A DNA stretch of 64,000 nucleotides, from NCBI RefSeq assembly GCF_027912535.1, contig NZ_CP115465.1, positions 2,336,001 through 2,400,000 of the forward strand, given 5' to 3'. Below, piece after piece: positions 31,758 through 40,268 of this stretch; position 1 is the stretch's first letter; the number at the start of each line of letters is the position of its first letter. The notes under the pieces were generated by a model. That model was not told the DNA's origin, searched no databases, and saw only the letters and a program-made list of their open reading frames with translations. The DNA comes from Brevundimonas sp. NIBR11 (GTDB taxonomy: Bacteria; Pseudomonadota; Alphaproteobacteria; Caulobacterales; Caulobacteraceae). A program made the translations under genes and the position numbers.

Positions 31758-32570
31758 TCATGCGGCCGCGTCCAGACGCGTGACCAGATCGACCCGGCGC
31801 GGATCGGCCGGATCGAGTGCGGCGATCAGTGGGGCCCAGACCTCGCGGGCCTTCGCCGTATCGCCGCGTTTGAGCGCCGCCTCGCCGAGGAAATAGCGGG
31901 CGCCGAGCTGGTCCGGATCGATCGACAGGGCGCGGGTGAAGGCGGCTTCGGCGTCGACGCCGACCTCGCCGTCGGCCGCGCGGACCAGGCTTTCGCCGAG
32001 ACGCGCCCAACTGGTGGCGTCGTTTTCGTCCAGCCGCAGGGCCTGACGGAAGGCGGAAGCCGCGCCGATGGGGTCGCCGGCTTCGAAGCGGGCGGCGCCC
32101 AGCATGGTCAGGGCGGTGCGGTTGTCGGGTTCGCGCTTGACCGCCCGGCTGAGAACGGCGGCGATCTGTTCGGCGTCGAGGGTCTCGGGACTGGCGGCCC
32201 AGTCGTCGATGCGGCGCTCGTAGGCCTGGTCCGGCAGGCCGGGCGCGCCGACGACGAAATAGAGGCCGAGCGTCGCGGCGGCGGCGGCGATCAGGCCGCT
32301 CAGGACGATGGTGCGGTCCCGTCCGCCGACGCGCGGGGCGGCTTCGGGCCGGGCGCCCGACAGCAGCCTGCGTCCCGCCTCGGCGCGGGCGGAGGCCCAG
32401 GCGTCTTCGTCGAGCAGGCCCCGCGCCCTCAGCCGGTCCAGCTCGGTCAGTTCCGCGCCGGGGGTGTCGGAGACGGGGGCCTCACGGTCCGCGCCGCGCC
32501 GCGCGAGGCTCAGCACCAGAAGCCCGGCCAATGCCGTGGCGAGGCCCGCCAGGGTCCAGAATACGATCAT
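31758..32570 (-). CDS. ccmI: Cytochrome c biogenesis protein CcmI (CycH)
   Basis: 270 residues. N-terminal membrane helix (about 3-22), then TELDRLRARGLLDEDAWASA RAEAGRRLL, a cytoplasmic leucine-zipper-like segment typical of CcmI, a second helix (about 88-106), and a periplasmic TPR part (about 120-260) with LGAARFEAGDPIGAASAFRQ-type repeats that bind the apocytochrome C-terminus. First gene of the cycHJKL-type cluster ccmI-ccmE-ccmF-ccmH, the order of rhizobia and Caulobacterales. Confidence 0.9.
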   Translation of the reverse strand: MIVFWTLAGLATALAGLLVLSLARRGADREAPVSDTPGAELTELDRLRARGLLDEDAWASARAEAGRRLLSGARPEAAPRVGGRDRTIVLSGLIAAAAATLGLYFVVGAPGLPDQAYERRIDDWAASPETLDAEQIAAVLSRAVKREPDNRTALTMLGAARFEAGDPIGAASAFRQALRLDENDATSWARLGESLVRAADGEVGVDAEAAFTRALSIDPDQLGARYFLGEAALKRGDTAKAREVWAPLIAALDPADPRRVDLVTRLDAAA

Positions 32571-32587
32571 CCGCCGCCTTTAGCGGA

Positions 32588-33979
32588 TCAGGCGGCCCGG
32601 GGCGAGGCGTCCTCGATGGCGTCGAGCGACGGACGGGCCCCGGCGGCGGCGGCGCGTCGCCGCACGGTGCGCGCGGCTTCGGTCGCCTCGATCAACAACA
32701 GGCATTTCGCGAGGGTCTCGACCTGGGCCAGGGACTTGCGCTGATCCGGGGCGTCGCCGGCGTTAACGGCCTCGATCACCATGTCGACATAGGCGGTGAT
32801 CCGCTCGGTCACCGACTGGACCAGCTGAACCCGCAGGCCCTCGCAGCCGAAGACCTGGGCCGCCGTTCGCAGGGCGCCGAGCAGGGTCAGCTGGACGATG
32901 GCCGCCTGCACCGCCTCCAGCGGCGCCGCCTCGGCTTCAAGATCGGGGACCTTGCGGGTCATCCGGCCGGAGAGCTTGGCCTCGCGGGACGGCATCAGCC
33001 TGTCGAGCGCCTTGTCCAGGGTCTTTAGGGTTCTGGAGAGGGTCGCGTTGATGCGTTCGCGGGCCTCGCGCGCCTGTTTGCCCCAGCTTCCGTCGGGATC
33101 AAGCTGCAGGGTGATGTCCAGCTCGCCCAGGGTCTCGGCGCACCAGGCGATGTCCGCGCGCAGGCCCGGTCCGGGATCGGCCTTGACGCCCGGGCCATAG
33201 GAGGCGATGCGGCTGACCCGCGCCTCGACCTCGGCGATCAGACGATTGACGAACCCGGCCATCTCCGATTCCGACAGCAAGCCTTCCTTGGACGCCGACT
33301 TGGACGAATGGACCACCAGTCGCAGGATCAGGGAGGCGTCCGCCAGATGGGCGAAGAAGATCTCCAGCATGCGCGGCCCGCCGTCGGCGGTGACGCCCGC
33401 GCTGTCGCGGATCAGCAGGCGCAGCTCGGCCATCTGATCCCCGGTGGGCCGCAGGATCAGGTCGGGCAGGATCAGGAGGCCGCGTCGCGCCATGGTCGCG
33501 AGGTCGAAGCACAAGGCCAGCTCCTCCAACCCCTTCACACGCGCCTCCTGGTCGGCGCCGGCCGAGGGCCAGACGATCTCAGGATGGTCGCGCACGCATC
33601 CGGCGGCGGCCACGCAGATGCGGTCGGCGACCGCGCGCATTTTCGGATTGTCCTCGATCGGCCGGTAGTCGTCGAGGATCAGCAGCAGTTCAGGCTCTTT
33701 GCTCGACGCCGCCTTCCACAGGCGGGGCAGGACGTCGGAGGGGAAGGTCAGGGCCTCGACGCCGTCCGGCCGGCGCTGAAACATCGGCAGCAGCGGGGCG
33801 AAGGCGATGGCGCGGCGGCGGCGGTCGATGGTTTCGTCCGCCAGCATGATGCTGAGCGCGGCCGCGCGCTCTCCGGGCATCTGAGAAACCGCGCCCGACA
33901 GGGTTTTCAACACGCGATCGGGCACGCGCTCCAGCATCTGGGCGAGCACTGCACGCTGCGCGACCGAAAGCTCGGCCAT
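32588..33979 (-). CDS. Uncharacterised helical protein, possibly DUF2336-like
   Basis: 463 residues, predicted almost wholly alpha-helical and cytoplasmic, with no signal peptide, membrane segment or catalytic motif. It starts MAELSVAQRAVLAQMLERVP and contains HEAT/ARM-like helical stretches (SDVLPRLWKAASSKEPELLL, ALCFDLATMARRGLLILPDL). Size and the helical repeats recall the alphaproteobacterial DUF2336 proteins, but I cannot confirm that. It lies 17 bases upstream of ccmI on the same strand and may share its transcript. Codon usage is typical, so it is a real gene. Confidence 0.75.
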   Translation of the reverse strand: MAELSVAQRAVLAQMLERVPDRVLKTLSGAVSQMPGERAAALSIMLADETIDRRRRAIAFAPLLPMFQRRPDGVEALTFPSDVLPRLWKAASSKEPELLLILDDYRPIEDNPKMRAVADRICVAAAGCVRDHPEIVWPSAGADQEARVKGLEELALCFDLATMARRGLLILPDLILRPTGDQMAELRLLIRDSAGVTADGGPRMLEIFFAHLADASLILRLVVHSSKSASKEGLLSESEMAGFVNRLIAEVEARVSRIASYGPGVKADPGPGLRADIAWCAETLGELDITLQLDPDGSWGKQAREARERINATLSRTLKTLDKALDRLMPSREAKLSGRMTRKVPDLEAEAAPLEAVQAAIVQLTLLGALRTAAQVFGCEGLRVQLVQSVTERITAYVDMVIEAVNAGDAPDQRKSLAQVETLAKCLLLIEATEAARTVRRRAAAAGARPSLDAIEDASPRAA

Positions 33980-34067
33980 GCGAAACTCCGTACGCCGCAG
34001 GCATGCGGCCGAGGATCACGGTGAAGGCGCGGGGTTAACATTCCGGTAGCGCACGTTCCCGTCAGGT

Positions 34068-35507
34068 TCAGGCCTCCGCGGCGGGCAGCTCCAGCACCGC
34101 TTTCAGGCCGCCGAGGTCGCTGGCCGCGAGGGTGAGCCGCCCGCCGTAGGCCCGCGTCAGGTCGTCGACGATGGCGAGGCCCAGGCCCGAGCCCGGCGCG
34201 TTCTCGTCCATCCGCGCCCCGCGTTTCATCGCGCCGTCGCGCTGTTCGGCCGGCAGGCCCGGCCCGTCGTCCTCCACCACGGCGATCATATGACCCAGGC
34301 CGGACGCGCCAGCGGAGACCCGCACGCGCCGCTTCGACCATTTGCAGGCGTTCTCCATCAGGTTGCCGAGAATCTCCTGCAGGTCCTGACGCTCGCCGAG
34401 GAAGGCCAGTTCGTCGGGCGCGCGCCAGTCGATCTCGACGTCCTTGGACTGGAAGACCCGCTCCAGCATGACGGCCAGCTCGTCGATGACCTCCCCCACC
34501 GGCGTCTTCTCGCCCAGGCCATGGGCGGCCCGGGCGGCAGCGCGGGCGCGGCGCAGGTGGTGGTCGACCTGGCCCTTCATCACCTCCGACTGGCGTCGGA
34601 CGATGTCGGCCAGCGGCCCGGTGTCGGTCCCCGCCTCGGCCAGCATGACCGACAGGGGCGTCTTCAGGGCGTGAGCCAGGTTGCCGACATGGGTCCGCTG
34701 GCGCTCCACGACTTCCTGATTATGATCGAGCAGCCGGTTGACCTGTTCGGCCAGGGGCTGAATTTCGGTCGGATAGGATTTCTCGATCCGGGCGGCCTTA
34801 CCCTTGCGGACGTTGGCGATCTCGACGCGCAGGTCGAAGAGGGGGCGCAGACCGATCTGGACCTGCAGGAAGACGGCGATGATCAGGCCGATGCCGAGGA
34901 TCAGCAGAGCCGTCCAGGTGAAGGTCGCGAACTGGCGCGTGTCGGACTCGATCTCGGACCGGTCGATGCCCGCCATGAAAACCAGCGGCTGTCCGTTCAG
35001 CGTCTTCATGCTGGCTGCGATGCGCAGCGGCTGGGCCGCGCCGGGCAGGATGCCGGGGTCGTTGTAGCTGAGGGTCGATCCCATTGAGGCCTGCAGCCGT
35101 CCCGGCAGCTCCGGATCGACGTAGAGGCTTTCGCCCGACAGGGACGGCGACTTGGCCAGGACGACAAAGCCGCCGTCGGCGTCGACGCGGCCGACCATCC
35201 AGTATTTTCCCGACAGGCCGCGCAGGGTGGGGGCGTCCTTGATCTCGGCGACCCGCAGCCCTTCCGGGGTCATGACGCTGGCGATGACCACGTCGTCGAT
35301 AACTCCGCCCAGAGAGTTGCCCAGACGGCGCAGGGCGCTTTCTTGGTACTGGCTGGTCAGCATCCAGCCGGTCAGCATCAGGGCGACCACGATCCAGGCC
35401 GAGGCCAGCCAGATCAGACGACGCGTCAGGCTGCGGCCTGGACGGCCGAACCAGCGGCCCCAGGACGGCTTGGTCGCAGGCTGGGGCGCCGAGGCCTCGT
35501 CGCTCAC
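34068..35507 (-). CDS. FeuQ/PhoQ-like sensor histidine kinase
   Basis: 479 residues from a GTG at 35507 that overlaps the regulator stop. Membrane helices near residues 28-50 and 183-205 bound a periplasmic sensor region; HAMP-like linker, then the H-box HVGNLAHALKTPLSVMLAEA (phospho-acceptor His near 263), and HATPase_c with GNLMENACKWSKRRV, DDGPGLP and GSGLGLAIV. The HALKTPL H-box variant and the ACKWSK N-box are those of PhoQ/FeuQ-type kinases. In rhizobia and Brucella FeuPQ responds to envelope or osmotic/metal conditions; the signal here is unknown. Confidence 0.88.
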   Translation of the reverse strand: MSDEASAPQPATKPSWGRWFGRPGRSLTRRLIWLASAWIVVALMLTGWMLTSQYQESALRRLGNSLGGVIDDVVIASVMTPEGLRVAEIKDAPTLRGLSGKYWMVGRVDADGGFVVLAKSPSLSGESLYVDPELPGRLQASMGSTLSYNDPGILPGAAQPLRIAASMKTLNGQPLVFMAGIDRSEIESDTRQFATFTWTALLILGIGLIIAVFLQVQIGLRPLFDLRVEIANVRKGKAARIEKSYPTEIQPLAEQVNRLLDHNQEVVERQRTHVGNLAHALKTPLSVMLAEAGTDTGPLADIVRRQSEVMKGQVDHHLRRARAAARAAHGLGEKTPVGEVIDELAVMLERVFQSKDVEIDWRAPDELAFLGERQDLQEILGNLMENACKWSKRRVRVSAGASGLGHMIAVVEDDGPGLPAEQRDGAMKRGARMDENAPGSGLGLAIVDDLTRAYGGRLTLAASDLGGLKAVLELPAAEA

Positions 35508-36184
35508 GCGGCTTCGGACTCGCCGGCCAGGGGCGTCAGACGATAGCCGAGGCCGCGCACGGTCTCGATCCGGTCGGACCCGACCTTCTTGCGCAGGCGG
35601 CCGATGAAGACCTCGATGGTGTTGGAATCGCGGTCGAAGTCCTGATCGTACAGGTGTTCGACCAGCTCGGTCCGGCTGATGACCCGGCCCTGGTGCATCA
35701 TCATGTAGTGCAGCAGTCGGTATTCGAGCGACGTCAGCCGCAGGGGCTCGCCGTTGACCGTCGCCCGCGCCGCGCGCGGATCCAGACGCAGACCGCCGCA
35801 CGCCAGCGTCGCCGAGGCGATGCCGGCCGAACGGCGCAGCAGGGCGCGCAGGCGGGCCAGAAGCTCTTCGGTGTGGAAGGGCTTGGTCAGATAGTCGTCG
35901 GCTCCGGCGTCGAACCCCGAGACCTTGTCCGACCAGGCGCCGCGCGCCGTCAGGATCAGGACCGGCGTCGTCTTGCCGTCCCGGCGCCAGCGCTCCAGCA
36001 CCGAAACGCCATCGATCTTGGGCAGGCCGAGGTCGAGAACGACGACGTCGTAGGGTTCGGTATCGCCCAGGAAGTGGGCTTCCTCGCCGTCGGCGGCGTG
36101 ATCGACGGCATAGCCGGCGTCGCTGAGGGCTTGCTTGAGTTGACGCGACAGGTCGGCGTCGTCTTCGACAAGGAGAACACGCAT
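35504..36184 (-). CDS. FeuP/PhoP-like response regulator
   Basis: 226 residues, OmpR family. Receiver (1-115) with EDD at 7-9, phospho-acceptor Asp in VVVLDLGLPKIDG near 51 and Lys in LTKPFHTEEL near 101; winged helix from about 127 to 220 (LTSLEYRLLHYMMMHQGRVI, ending ETVRGLGYRLTPL). The segment HFLGDTEPYDVVVLDLGLPK is very close to FeuP of rhizobia. A PepSY-like gene lies just upstream and the kinase overlaps downstream. Tandem CTGAACG repeats 11 bases apart (36512-36529) in the upstream intergenic region are spaced as OmpR-family sites are and suggest autoregulation. Confidence 0.92.
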   Translation of the reverse strand: MRVLLVEDDADLSRQLKQALSDAGYAVDHAADGEEAHFLGDTEPYDVVVLDLGLPKIDGVSVLERWRRDGKTTPVLILTARGAWSDKVSGFDAGADDYLTKPFHTEELLARLRALLRRSAGIASATLACGGLRLDPRAARATVNGEPLRLTSLEYRLLHYMMMHQGRVISRTELVEHLYDQDFDRDSNTIEVFIGRLRKKVGSDRIETVRGLGYRLTPLAGESEAA

Positions 36185-36199
36185 TCGGTGGGGTCCTTC

Positions 36200-36487
36200 T
36201 TAGCCGCGCGAGCTGACGGCGATGTCGATGATCTGACCGTCGCGCTCGAAGCGGAAGACATAGGAGTCGCCGCGCAGGCCCAGCGAGCCGACGAAGCGGG
36301 CGCCGCGCGCACGGGACTGGGCGATGCCCTGGGCCTCGGCTTCGGAGATGCGACGCTCCTGGCGTTCGAACGACTGACCATTGTTGCGGTCGCGATCGCC
36401 GCGGCCGCCACGATCCTGCGCGGTCGCGGCGCTCAGGGGCGCCGCGGCGATCAGGAGGGATAGGGCAAGGGCGGACAGGCGGGTCAT
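36200..36487 (-). CDS. Small exported PepSY-like protein upstream of the FeuP-like regulator
   Basis: 95 residues: signal peptide (1-24, APLSAATAQ), a charged Gly/Arg/Asp linker, then a PepSY-like fold with RRISEAEAQGIAQSRARGAR followed by FVGSLGLRGDSYVFRFERDG and IIDIAVSSRG. Similar genes commonly precede PhoP/FeuP-type two-component systems, where PepSY proteins may modulate the sensor or an envelope protease. The regulator gene starts 15 bases after its stop. ATG at 36487. Confidence 0.82.
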   Translation of the reverse strand: MTRLSALALSLLIAAAPLSAATAQDRGGRGDRDRNNGQSFERQERRISEAEAQGIAQSRARGARFVGSLGLRGDSYVFRFERDGQIIDIAVSSRG

Positions 36488-36511
36488 GGAGCGTCTTATG
36501 TCGCCGCCGCT

Positions 36512-36608
36512 CTGAACGGAGGCTGAACGCCCAGCTTAGGGAGGTTTAACCTCAGACGAAACCGGCGTCTCGCATCGGATGAACGCAAGCTGACACGCGC
36601 TGTTCAGG
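36512..36608. promoter_or_regulatory. Divergent control region: tandem CTGAACG repeats and a shared palindrome
   Basis: CTGAACG at 36512-36518 and again at 36523-36529 are 11 bases apart, the helical spacing of OmpR-family direct-repeat sites. AAGCTGACACGCG at 36587-36599, continuing to GCTGTTCAGG, repeats the site at 15100-15112. The region lies between the divergent PepSY/FeuP unit and the exported protein at 36686. Motifs are seen; recognition by the FeuP-like regulator is inferred. Confidence 0.45.
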
Positions 36609-36685
36609 AACGGCTCAGCGGCAATCCGCTCTTATGGCGCCAACGCAGCCGGTCCGGTTGCGGAGAACAGAGATGGAGTAATCCG

Positions 36686-37057
36686 ATGAAGAAGTTGATG
36701 ATCCCCGCCCTCGTTCTGGCTTCGGTGTCCGCCGCCGCCCTGCCCGCCGCGGCCCAGAACTATAACAACCGCGGCCACAACCAGGGGTACAATCAGAACT
36801 ACGGCGGCTGGCAGTCGATCAACGTGCGCCAGGCCAACCTGGATCGCCGCATCGACGTCGGGGTCCGCAACGGCCAGCTGAGCCGCCGGGAAGCCACCCG
36901 TCTGCGCGGGGAGTTCAACGGCCTGCTGCGCCTCGAGGCCAACTATCGTCGCGGCGGCCTGACGGCCTGGGAGCGTTCGGACCTCGACCGTCGCTTCGAC
37001 CGCCTCTCGGCCCAGATCCGTGACGAGCGTCGCGACCGCGACAATCGTCGCTACTAG
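36686..37057 (+). CDS. Exported helical protein, paralogue of 14638-15042
   Basis: 123 residues: signal peptide (1-24, ending LPAAAQ), an Asn/Tyr/Gly-rich segment (NYNNRGHNQGYNQNYGG), then about 80 residues of charged helix with RIDVGVRNGQLSRREATRLR, YRRGGLTAWERSDLDRRF and RDERRDRDNRRY. The last two match its paralogue at 14.6 kb closely. Both carry AAGCTGACACGCG upstream, here about 87 bases before the ATG. GATGGAGTAATCCG gives a good ribosome site. Divergent from the PepSY/FeuP unit and ended by the terminator at 37109. Function unknown; a small envelope-stress protein is plausible. Confidence 0.82.
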   Translation: MKKLMIPALVLASVSAAALPAAAQNYNNRGHNQGYNQNYGGWQSINVRQANLDRRIDVGVRNGQLSRREATRLRGEFNGLLRLEANYRRGGLTAWERSDLDRRFDRLSAQIRDERRDRDNRRY

Positions 37058-37108
37058 GACCTGACCATCGCCGGCGGCCGACCCGTAGCCCGGTCGCTGG
37101 CGAAACGG

Positions 37109-37137
37109 GGGCGCGATCCGAAAGGGTCGCGCCCTTT
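37109..37137 (+). terminator. Rho-independent terminator after the exported protein gene
   Basis: GGGCGCGA (37109-37116) pairs with TCGCGCCC (37127-37134) around TCCGAAAGGG, followed by TTTCG. It lies 52 bases past the stop at 37057 and just before the convergent PhzF gene end, so it may serve both directions. Confidence 0.7.
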
Positions 37138-37143
37138 CGCGTG

Positions 37144-37947
37144 TCAGAAGCGAAGCACCGAGCTCATCACCGTCACCGCCTGGCCCCGGATCAGCACACG
37201 GTCGCCGACGAGCTCGGTCTCGAACCGCGCGCCTCGGCCCGGATAGGCCTGTTCGAAGGTGATGTTGGTCCGGCCCAGCTTCGTCGCGAAAAGGGGCGCC
37301 AGACCGCAACGCGCCGAACCGGTCGCCGGATCCTCGTTCACGCCGCAGCCGGGGCCGAAGAACCGGTCCACCACATCGACGCCGTCGTCCGACAGGGCGG
37401 CGGCGATGACCTGCCCGTTCTCCAGCGCTCCATTGCCGAACGCCATCAGGGCCGGGATGTCGGGCGTCAGCTCCCGGACCGTCTTCGCATCGGCCATCAC
37501 CGCCATCAGATACCGGCTGGCCCACACCTCGACAGGCTCGGCGCCGAGCGCCTCGGCCAGGCCCTTCGGCGTCTCGACCCGCGACAGCGGATCGGCCGGG
37601 AAGTCCATCTCGTAACCCTCGCCGAACCGGTCGACGGTCAGGGGCCCCGACGCCGTGTCGAAAGTCAGCCGGCGCGCCTCGACGCCCAGTTCGCGGAACA
37701 GGACATGGGCGGCCGCGAGGGTCGCGTGGCCGCACAGGGAGACCTCGGTCGCAGGGGTGAACCAGCGCAGGTCGAACCGCGCCGGATCGGGCGTGGTGCG
37801 CAGGAAGGCGGTCTCCGAATGATTGTTCTCGGCCGCCAGCGACTGCATCCAGGCCGCATCGGGCCAGGCGTCCAGGGGCTGGAGCACGGCGGCGGGATTG
37901 CCCATGAAGGGGCGTTCGGCGAAGGCGTCGACGGTCCACTGGCGCAT
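37144..37947 (-). CDS. PhzF-family isomerase/epimerase-like protein
   Basis: 267 residues, typical of the PhzF/YddE family with its two-lobed diaminopimelate-epimerase-like fold. N-terminal [16 protein letters not shown] (about 7-22), catalytic Glu in NNHSETAFL near 45, [13 protein letters not shown] near 71, and the C-terminal [18 protein letters not shown] near 207 are all family marks. It is likely an isomerase for a small metabolite; phenazine synthesis is not implied. Its ATG overlaps by one base the stop of the nucleotidyltransferase gene, giving an operon thiD, nucleotidyltransferase, this gene. Confidence 0.9.
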   Translation of the reverse strand: MRQWTVDAFAERPFMGNPAAVLQPLDAWPDAAWMQSLAAENNHSETAFLRTTPDPARFDLRWFTPATEVSLCGHATLAAAHVLFRELGVEARRLTFDTASGPLTVDRFGEGYEMDFPADPLSRVETPKGLAEALGAEPVEVWASRYLMAVMADAKTVRELTPDIPALMAFGNGALENGQVIAAALSDDGVDVVDRFFGPGCGVNEDPATGSARCGLAPLFATKLGRTNITFEQAYPGRGARFETELVGDRVLIRGQAVTVMSSVLRF

Positions 37948-38528
37948 CAGGCGATCTCCGGTTCGATGACGGTCAGTTCCGGCCAGAGCGCCAGCCGTTT
38001 CTCGACCACCCTGGACCAGTCCTTCGCAACGCCCCGGTTGGGGTTGGGACGAAGGACCAGGTCGAACAGGTCCTCCAGTCCCAGCGGCGCCGCGACGCTG
38101 ATCGTGTCGTCGGCTTCCAGCCGGACCCCGATGGCGAAACAGGGCGCCACGAACCGCTCCAGCGCCTCGTCGGTGTTGGCGATGGGCGGATAGGGCTCGC
38201 CGAAATGGGCCGGGAACCAGATCGGCACCCGCGCCTGATTGCGCACCTCGACGTCGGTGCGGAAGGGCTCATCGAAGGCGGCGGCGACGCGCTTGATGAT
38301 GACATCCTCGGCGTCCCAAGAGGTGTCCGGATCGAAATAGCCGAGGTCGAAATCGCGGCGGCCATATCCCGCCGGCCGGCCGGTCAGGGCGTTCCACGCC
38401 GACTGATAGACCGCGCCCGAGAAGACCCGCCAGTCGGGCAGATCCAGGCTCCGCACCGTCCTCAGTACGTGCATCAGGTCGGCGTCCTCGTGCAGGATTT
38501 CGACCAGCCGCGCCTCCAGATCGATCAT
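37947..38528 (-). CDS. Nucleotidyltransferase family protein (PF06042 type)
   Basis: 193 residues, matching the size and pattern of the NTP_transf_6 family: [40 protein letters not shown] with the acidic pair expected to bind metal (D-x-D), [13 protein letters not shown] and [19 protein letters not shown]. The family is annotated as nucleotidyltransferases, but substrates are not established. The start at 38528 overlaps the thiD stop by four bases and its stop overlaps the PhzF start. Confidence 0.87.
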   Translation of the reverse strand: MIDLEARLVEILHEDADLMHVLRTVRSLDLPDWRVFSGAVYQSAWNALTGRPAGYGRRDFDLGYFDPDTSWDAEDVIIKRVAAAFDEPFRTDVEVRNQARVPIWFPAHFGEPYPPIANTDEALERFVAPCFAIGVRLEADDTISVAAPLGLEDLFDLVLRPNPNRGVAKDWSRVVEKRLALWPELTVIEPEIA

Positions 38529-39340
38529 CGCGCATCCCTCAGCGGCCAGCCGTGGTCGAGTGGACCGTGCCCTCCGCCCAGCCCCGGCGCGCGCCGGATG
38601 GCCTCGGACACATAGGCCCAGCCTTCCGCCACCGCCGTCTCCACCGGCCGCCCCTGCGCCAGACCCGCCGCGATGGCGCTGGCCAGGGTGCAGCCCGTCC
38701 CATGGGTCGAGGTCGTTTCGATGCGCGGCCCCTCCAGCAGGGTTTCGCCGGTCGGGGTGATCAGGAGGTCGACGACCGTCTGCCCCGGGACATGGCCGCC
38801 CTTCATCAGCACGGCCTTGGCGCCCAGCTCCAGCAGGGCCGCGCCCGCCCGACGCTGGCCGTCCAGATCCTCGACCGCGATCCCGGTCAAGGCCTCGGCT
38901 TCGGGCGCATTGGGGGTCAGTAGCGCCGCACGCGGGATCATCAGCGATCGCACCGCCGCCACCGCGTCGTCGTCCAGCAGGGCCGCCCCGCCCTTGGCCA
39001 CCATGACAGGATCGACCACGGCCGCCGCGCTCGAGGTGTCGAGAACGGCCGCGACCCGCTCCACCACCAGCACCGAGCCCAGCATGCCGGTCTTGATCGC
39101 ATCGGCGCCGATGTCGTCCAGCACCGCCCGAGCCTGGGCCTCGATAAGGTCGAGCGGCAGGGAATGGACGCCGTGAACACCGAGGGTGTTCTGGACCGTG
39201 ATCGCGGTGATGGATGTGGCCGCATAGCCGCCCATGGCCGTCACGGCCTTGATGTCCGCCTGGATGCCCGCCCCGCCGCCTGAGTCCGACCCGGCGATGA
39301 TCAGGACGCGGCCGCGAGACTCGGGGAGCGAAGATGTCAT
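38525..39340 (-). CDS. thiD: Hydroxymethylpyrimidine/phosphomethylpyrimidine kinase
   Basis: ThiD phosphorylates HMP and HMP-phosphate to make the pyrimidine half of thiamine. 271 residues, ribokinase fold. IIAGSDSGGGAGIQADIKAV (about 14-33) is the substrate-binding signature, DPVMVAKGG lies near 111, LTPNAPEAEALTG near 139, and STHGTGCTLASAIAAGLAQG near 215 holds the anion hole and catalytic Asp/Cys region (here Cys in GTGCT). No TPP riboswitch was recognised upstream in the 80 bases before the divergent ArsR gene. First gene of a three-gene operon. Confidence 0.95.
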   Translation of the reverse strand: MTSSLPESRGRVLIIAGSDSGGGAGIQADIKAVTAMGGYAATSITAITVQNTLGVHGVHSLPLDLIEAQARAVLDDIGADAIKTGMLGSVLVVERVAAVLDTSSAAAVVDPVMVAKGGAALLDDDAVAAVRSLMIPRAALLTPNAPEAEALTGIAVEDLDGQRRAGAALLELGAKAVLMKGGHVPGQTVVDLLITPTGETLLEGPRIETTSTHGTGCTLASAIAAGLAQGRPVETAVAEGWAYVSEAIRRAPGLGGGHGPLDHGWPLRDAR

Positions 39341-39398
39341 GCCGCTGGATGCCGCGCCCGGCCGGGATCGGCAAGCACGCTTTGTGTATTGCGGTATG

Positions 39399-39408
39399 GC
39401 TATATAGC
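39399..39408 (+). promoter_or_regulatory. A/T-rich palindrome in the ArsR promoter
   Basis: GCTATATAGC is a perfect ten-base palindrome 16 bases before the ArsR start, in an unusually A/T-rich stretch that also contains TATTAAA. It probably overlaps the -10 element and may be the autoregulatory operator of the ArsR-type repressor. Confidence 0.4.
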
Positions 39409-39423
39409 TATTAAACGATACTC

Positions 39424-39735
39424 ATGCACGCCGTCCTGACCGCCCTCGCGGAACCGAACCGCCTGGCCATCATGGCCCTGCTCCGAGACGGCGAACGGCC
39501 CGCCGGAGACTTCGTCGAGGCTCTGCCCGTCAGCCAGCCGGCGGTGTCGAAACATTTGTCGGTGCTGCGCGAAGCCGGTCTGGTGACCGTGCGCAAGGAC
39601 GCCCAGCGCCGCCTCTACAGCCTGAACACCGCGCCCCTGGCCGAGCTCGACGCCTGGCTGGAGCCCTATCGCAAATTCTGGATCAACCGTCTCGACGCCC
39701 TGGAGCGTCACCTCGACAAGGAGTTCCCGCAATGA
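39424..39735 (+). CDS. ArsR-family helix-turn-helix regulator
   Basis: 103 residues, one winged helix-turn-helix: LTALAEPNRLAIMALLRDGE, LPVSQPAVSKHLSVLREAGL (recognition helix about 37-50) and VTVRKDAQRRLYSLN. No metal-binding cysteine pair is present, so it belongs to the branch paired with AHSA1/SRPBCC and VOC proteins instead of metal resistance. It overlaps the SRPBCC gene by four bases. Divergent from thiD. Confidence 0.93.
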   Translation: MHAVLTALAEPNRLAIMALLRDGERPAGDFVEALPVSQPAVSKHLSVLREAGLVTVRKDAQRRLYSLNTAPLAELDAWLEPYRKFWINRLDALERHLDKEFPQ

Positions 39736-40268
39736 ACGAGACCCTGGAAACGCCCTGCGACCAGGGCGAGATCCGCACCCTTGATGACGGCTGGGAAATC
39801 CGCTTCGAGCGCCGCCTGCGCCATTCGCCCGAGCGAGTGTGGAAGGCTCTGACCACGCCGGAAGGCCTCGCTTGCTGGCTGGCCGAAGCGGACATCGACC
39901 TCGTCCCCGGCGGCAAAATGGATCTGCATTTCCGCCAGCCGGACCATGAGTTCATGCCCGACACGCCCGACCGTCGCATCCAGAACAACGAGGTGCTGGT
40001 CGTCGAGCCCTACACACGGTTCGAACACACCTTCGGCTCCAACGCACTGTCTGTGGTTCGCTGGCTGCTGACGCCCGACGGCGACGGCACCCATATCCAG
40101 CTGGTCCATCGCATCCCGCAGGGCTGGGAAGGCGGCCGCGCCAATGTCCTCAGCGGCTGGCGGACCCATATGGACGGGCTGGAGGACGCCATCCGCGGCG
40201 TGCGGCACCTATGGGACTGGGACGTCTTCCTCGCCCGCCGCTCGGCCTGGATGGAGACGCTGGCATGA
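39732..40268 (+). CDS. SRPBCC (AHSA1/CalC-type) ligand-binding protein
   Basis: 178 residues of the START/Bet v1-like SRPBCC fold: FERRLRHSPERVWKALTTPE, LACWLAEADIDLVPGGKMDL, EVLVVEPYTRFEHTFGSNAL and GGRANVLSGWRTHMDGLEDA are standard positions in AHSA1 proteins adjacent to ArsR regulators. It probably binds a hydrophobic small molecule. Overlaps both neighbours by four bases (ArsR stop, VOC start), a tightly coupled operon. Ligand unknown. Confidence 0.9.
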   Translation: MNETLETPCDQGEIRTLDDGWEIRFERRLRHSPERVWKALTTPEGLACWLAEADIDLVPGGKMDLHFRQPDHEFMPDTPDRRIQNNEVLVVEPYTRFEHTFGSNALSVVRWLLTPDGDGTHIQLVHRIPQGWEGGRANVLSGWRTHMDGLEDAIRGVRHLWDWDVFLARRSAWMETLA

